This document shows, piece by piece, positions 4,809-5,146 of a stretch of DNA of 5,146 bases (its first letter is position 1; every line of letters starts with the position of its first letter). A model generated the notes under the pieces. It saw only the letters and a list, made by a program, of their open reading frames with translations. It did not search any database and had not been told where the DNA came from. A program made the position numbers and the translations under genes. This stretch comes from Actinomycetota bacterium (GTDB lineage Bacteria > Actinomycetota > Acidimicrobiia > Spongiisociales > ZC4RG35), in contig JAHWLC010000095.1 in assembly GCA_019347585.1 (NCBI GenBank), positions 1 to 5,146 on the forward strand. The letters are read 5' to 3'.

Positions 4809-5146
4809 GCCGGTATCCGCGCTGGCAGAGGCGGTGGGGGGCGATCTGGCGGCTTCCGGCGACGATGACCCGGTGATCAGCGATGTGACCCACGACTCGC
4901 AGATGGCCGGGCCAGGGATCCTGTTCGTCGCCATCGAGGGGGAAACCGCCGATGGGCACCGGTTCGTCCCTGATGCGGTCGTCGCAGGCTCCCCGGCGGT
5001 GTGCGTGGCGCGTCGCACCCATGCAGGGATCCCCGAGATCGTGGTCGGCGACACCCGTGCCGTGCTCGGGCCGCTCGCGGCCACGGTGCACGGGCACCCG
5101 TCGCACGCCCTGCGGGTGGTGGGGGTAACCGGCACCAACGGCAAGA
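4795..5146 (+). CDS. murE: UDP-N-acetylmuramyl-tripeptide synthetase MurE (N-terminal part; runs off the window)
   Basis: MurE is a cytoplasmic ATP-dependent ligase that adds the third amino acid (usually meso-diaminopimelate in actinobacteria, sometimes L-lysine) to UDP-MurNAc-L-Ala-D-Glu. The 117 residues present cover the UDP-binding N-terminal domain (SDVTHDSQ at 29-36, then PGILFVAIEGETADGHRF at 40-57). They also include the strand IVVGDTR (82-88), HGHPSHAL (99-106) and the ATP P-loop beginning GVTGTNGK (110-117), where the window ends. The HxxPSxxL-like stretch just before the P-loop favours MurE over MurF, as does position after ftsI. The common D-S-R of the first domain is D-S-Q here. 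ATG 4795 starts inside the ftsI end, so translation is probably coupled. The SD is weak (GGGG, 4782-4785). The residues that select the amino-acid substrate are outside the window. Confidence 0.94.
   Translation, partial: MAPGRPVSALAEAVGGDLAASGDDDPVISDVTHDSQMAGPGILFVAIEGETADGHRFVPDAVVAGSPAVCVARRTHAGIPEIVVGDTRAVLGPLAATVHGHPSHALRVVGVTGTNGK

Noticed and set aside
4065..5144. Minus-strand ORF of 359 codons opposite ftsI/murE
   Set aside because: It spans the ftsI-murE junction, both genes being certain on the other strand. The product resembles no family I know.

Overview
The window reads as the start of a division and cell-wall (dcw) cluster from a high-GC bacterium, most likely an actinobacterium. 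The gene order (HNH nuclease, mraZ, rsmH, ftsL, ftsI, murE) fits. So do the MraZ N-terminus MFLGEYFHSLDEKGR and an HNH protein of a type I associate with actinobacteria. A deep actinobacterial branch such as Acidimicrobiia is plausible, but I cannot prove it from one window. All genes lie on the + strand. The long minus-strand ORFs are GC-rich shadows.

Layout. Positions 2-388 hold the 3' end of an unrecognised gene. Positions 443-946 encode a compact HNH-family protein with its own Shine-Dalgarno (SD) sequence. The 946-1124 gap holds a pair of matching palindromes that can also fold as one long hairpin. It also holds a very good mraZ promoter (TTGACA, 17 bp, CATAGT) overlaid by 10-bp-phased GTGGG boxes that look like the MraZ operator. 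mraZ (1125-1535) is followed by a 103-base gap that contains a perfect 17-bp inverted repeat, whose right arm covers the presumed rsmH start codon. rsmH (1639-2574) and ftsL (2571-2960) overlap by ATGA. A 75-base gap with a possible bridging micro-ORF leads to ftsI (best start 3036, end 4808). murE overlaps the ftsI end by 14 bases and runs off the window at its P-loop.

How the genes fit together. MraZ is a transcription factor that usually controls its own cluster. RsmH methylates 16S rRNA and sits in this operon by long-conserved order. FtsL and FtsI are divisome partners at the septum, where FtsI cross-links new peptidoglycan. MurE makes the stem peptide of the precursor in the cytoplasm. 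Tight overlaps from rsmH onward suggest co-transcription and translational coupling.

I see no mobile element, CRISPR array, RNA gene or new multi-gene system. The points worth a second look are the MraZ operator/promoter overlay, the hairpin that buries the rsmH start, the micro-ORF between ftsL and ftsI, and eight cysteines in four close pairs in the FtsI transpeptidase region.
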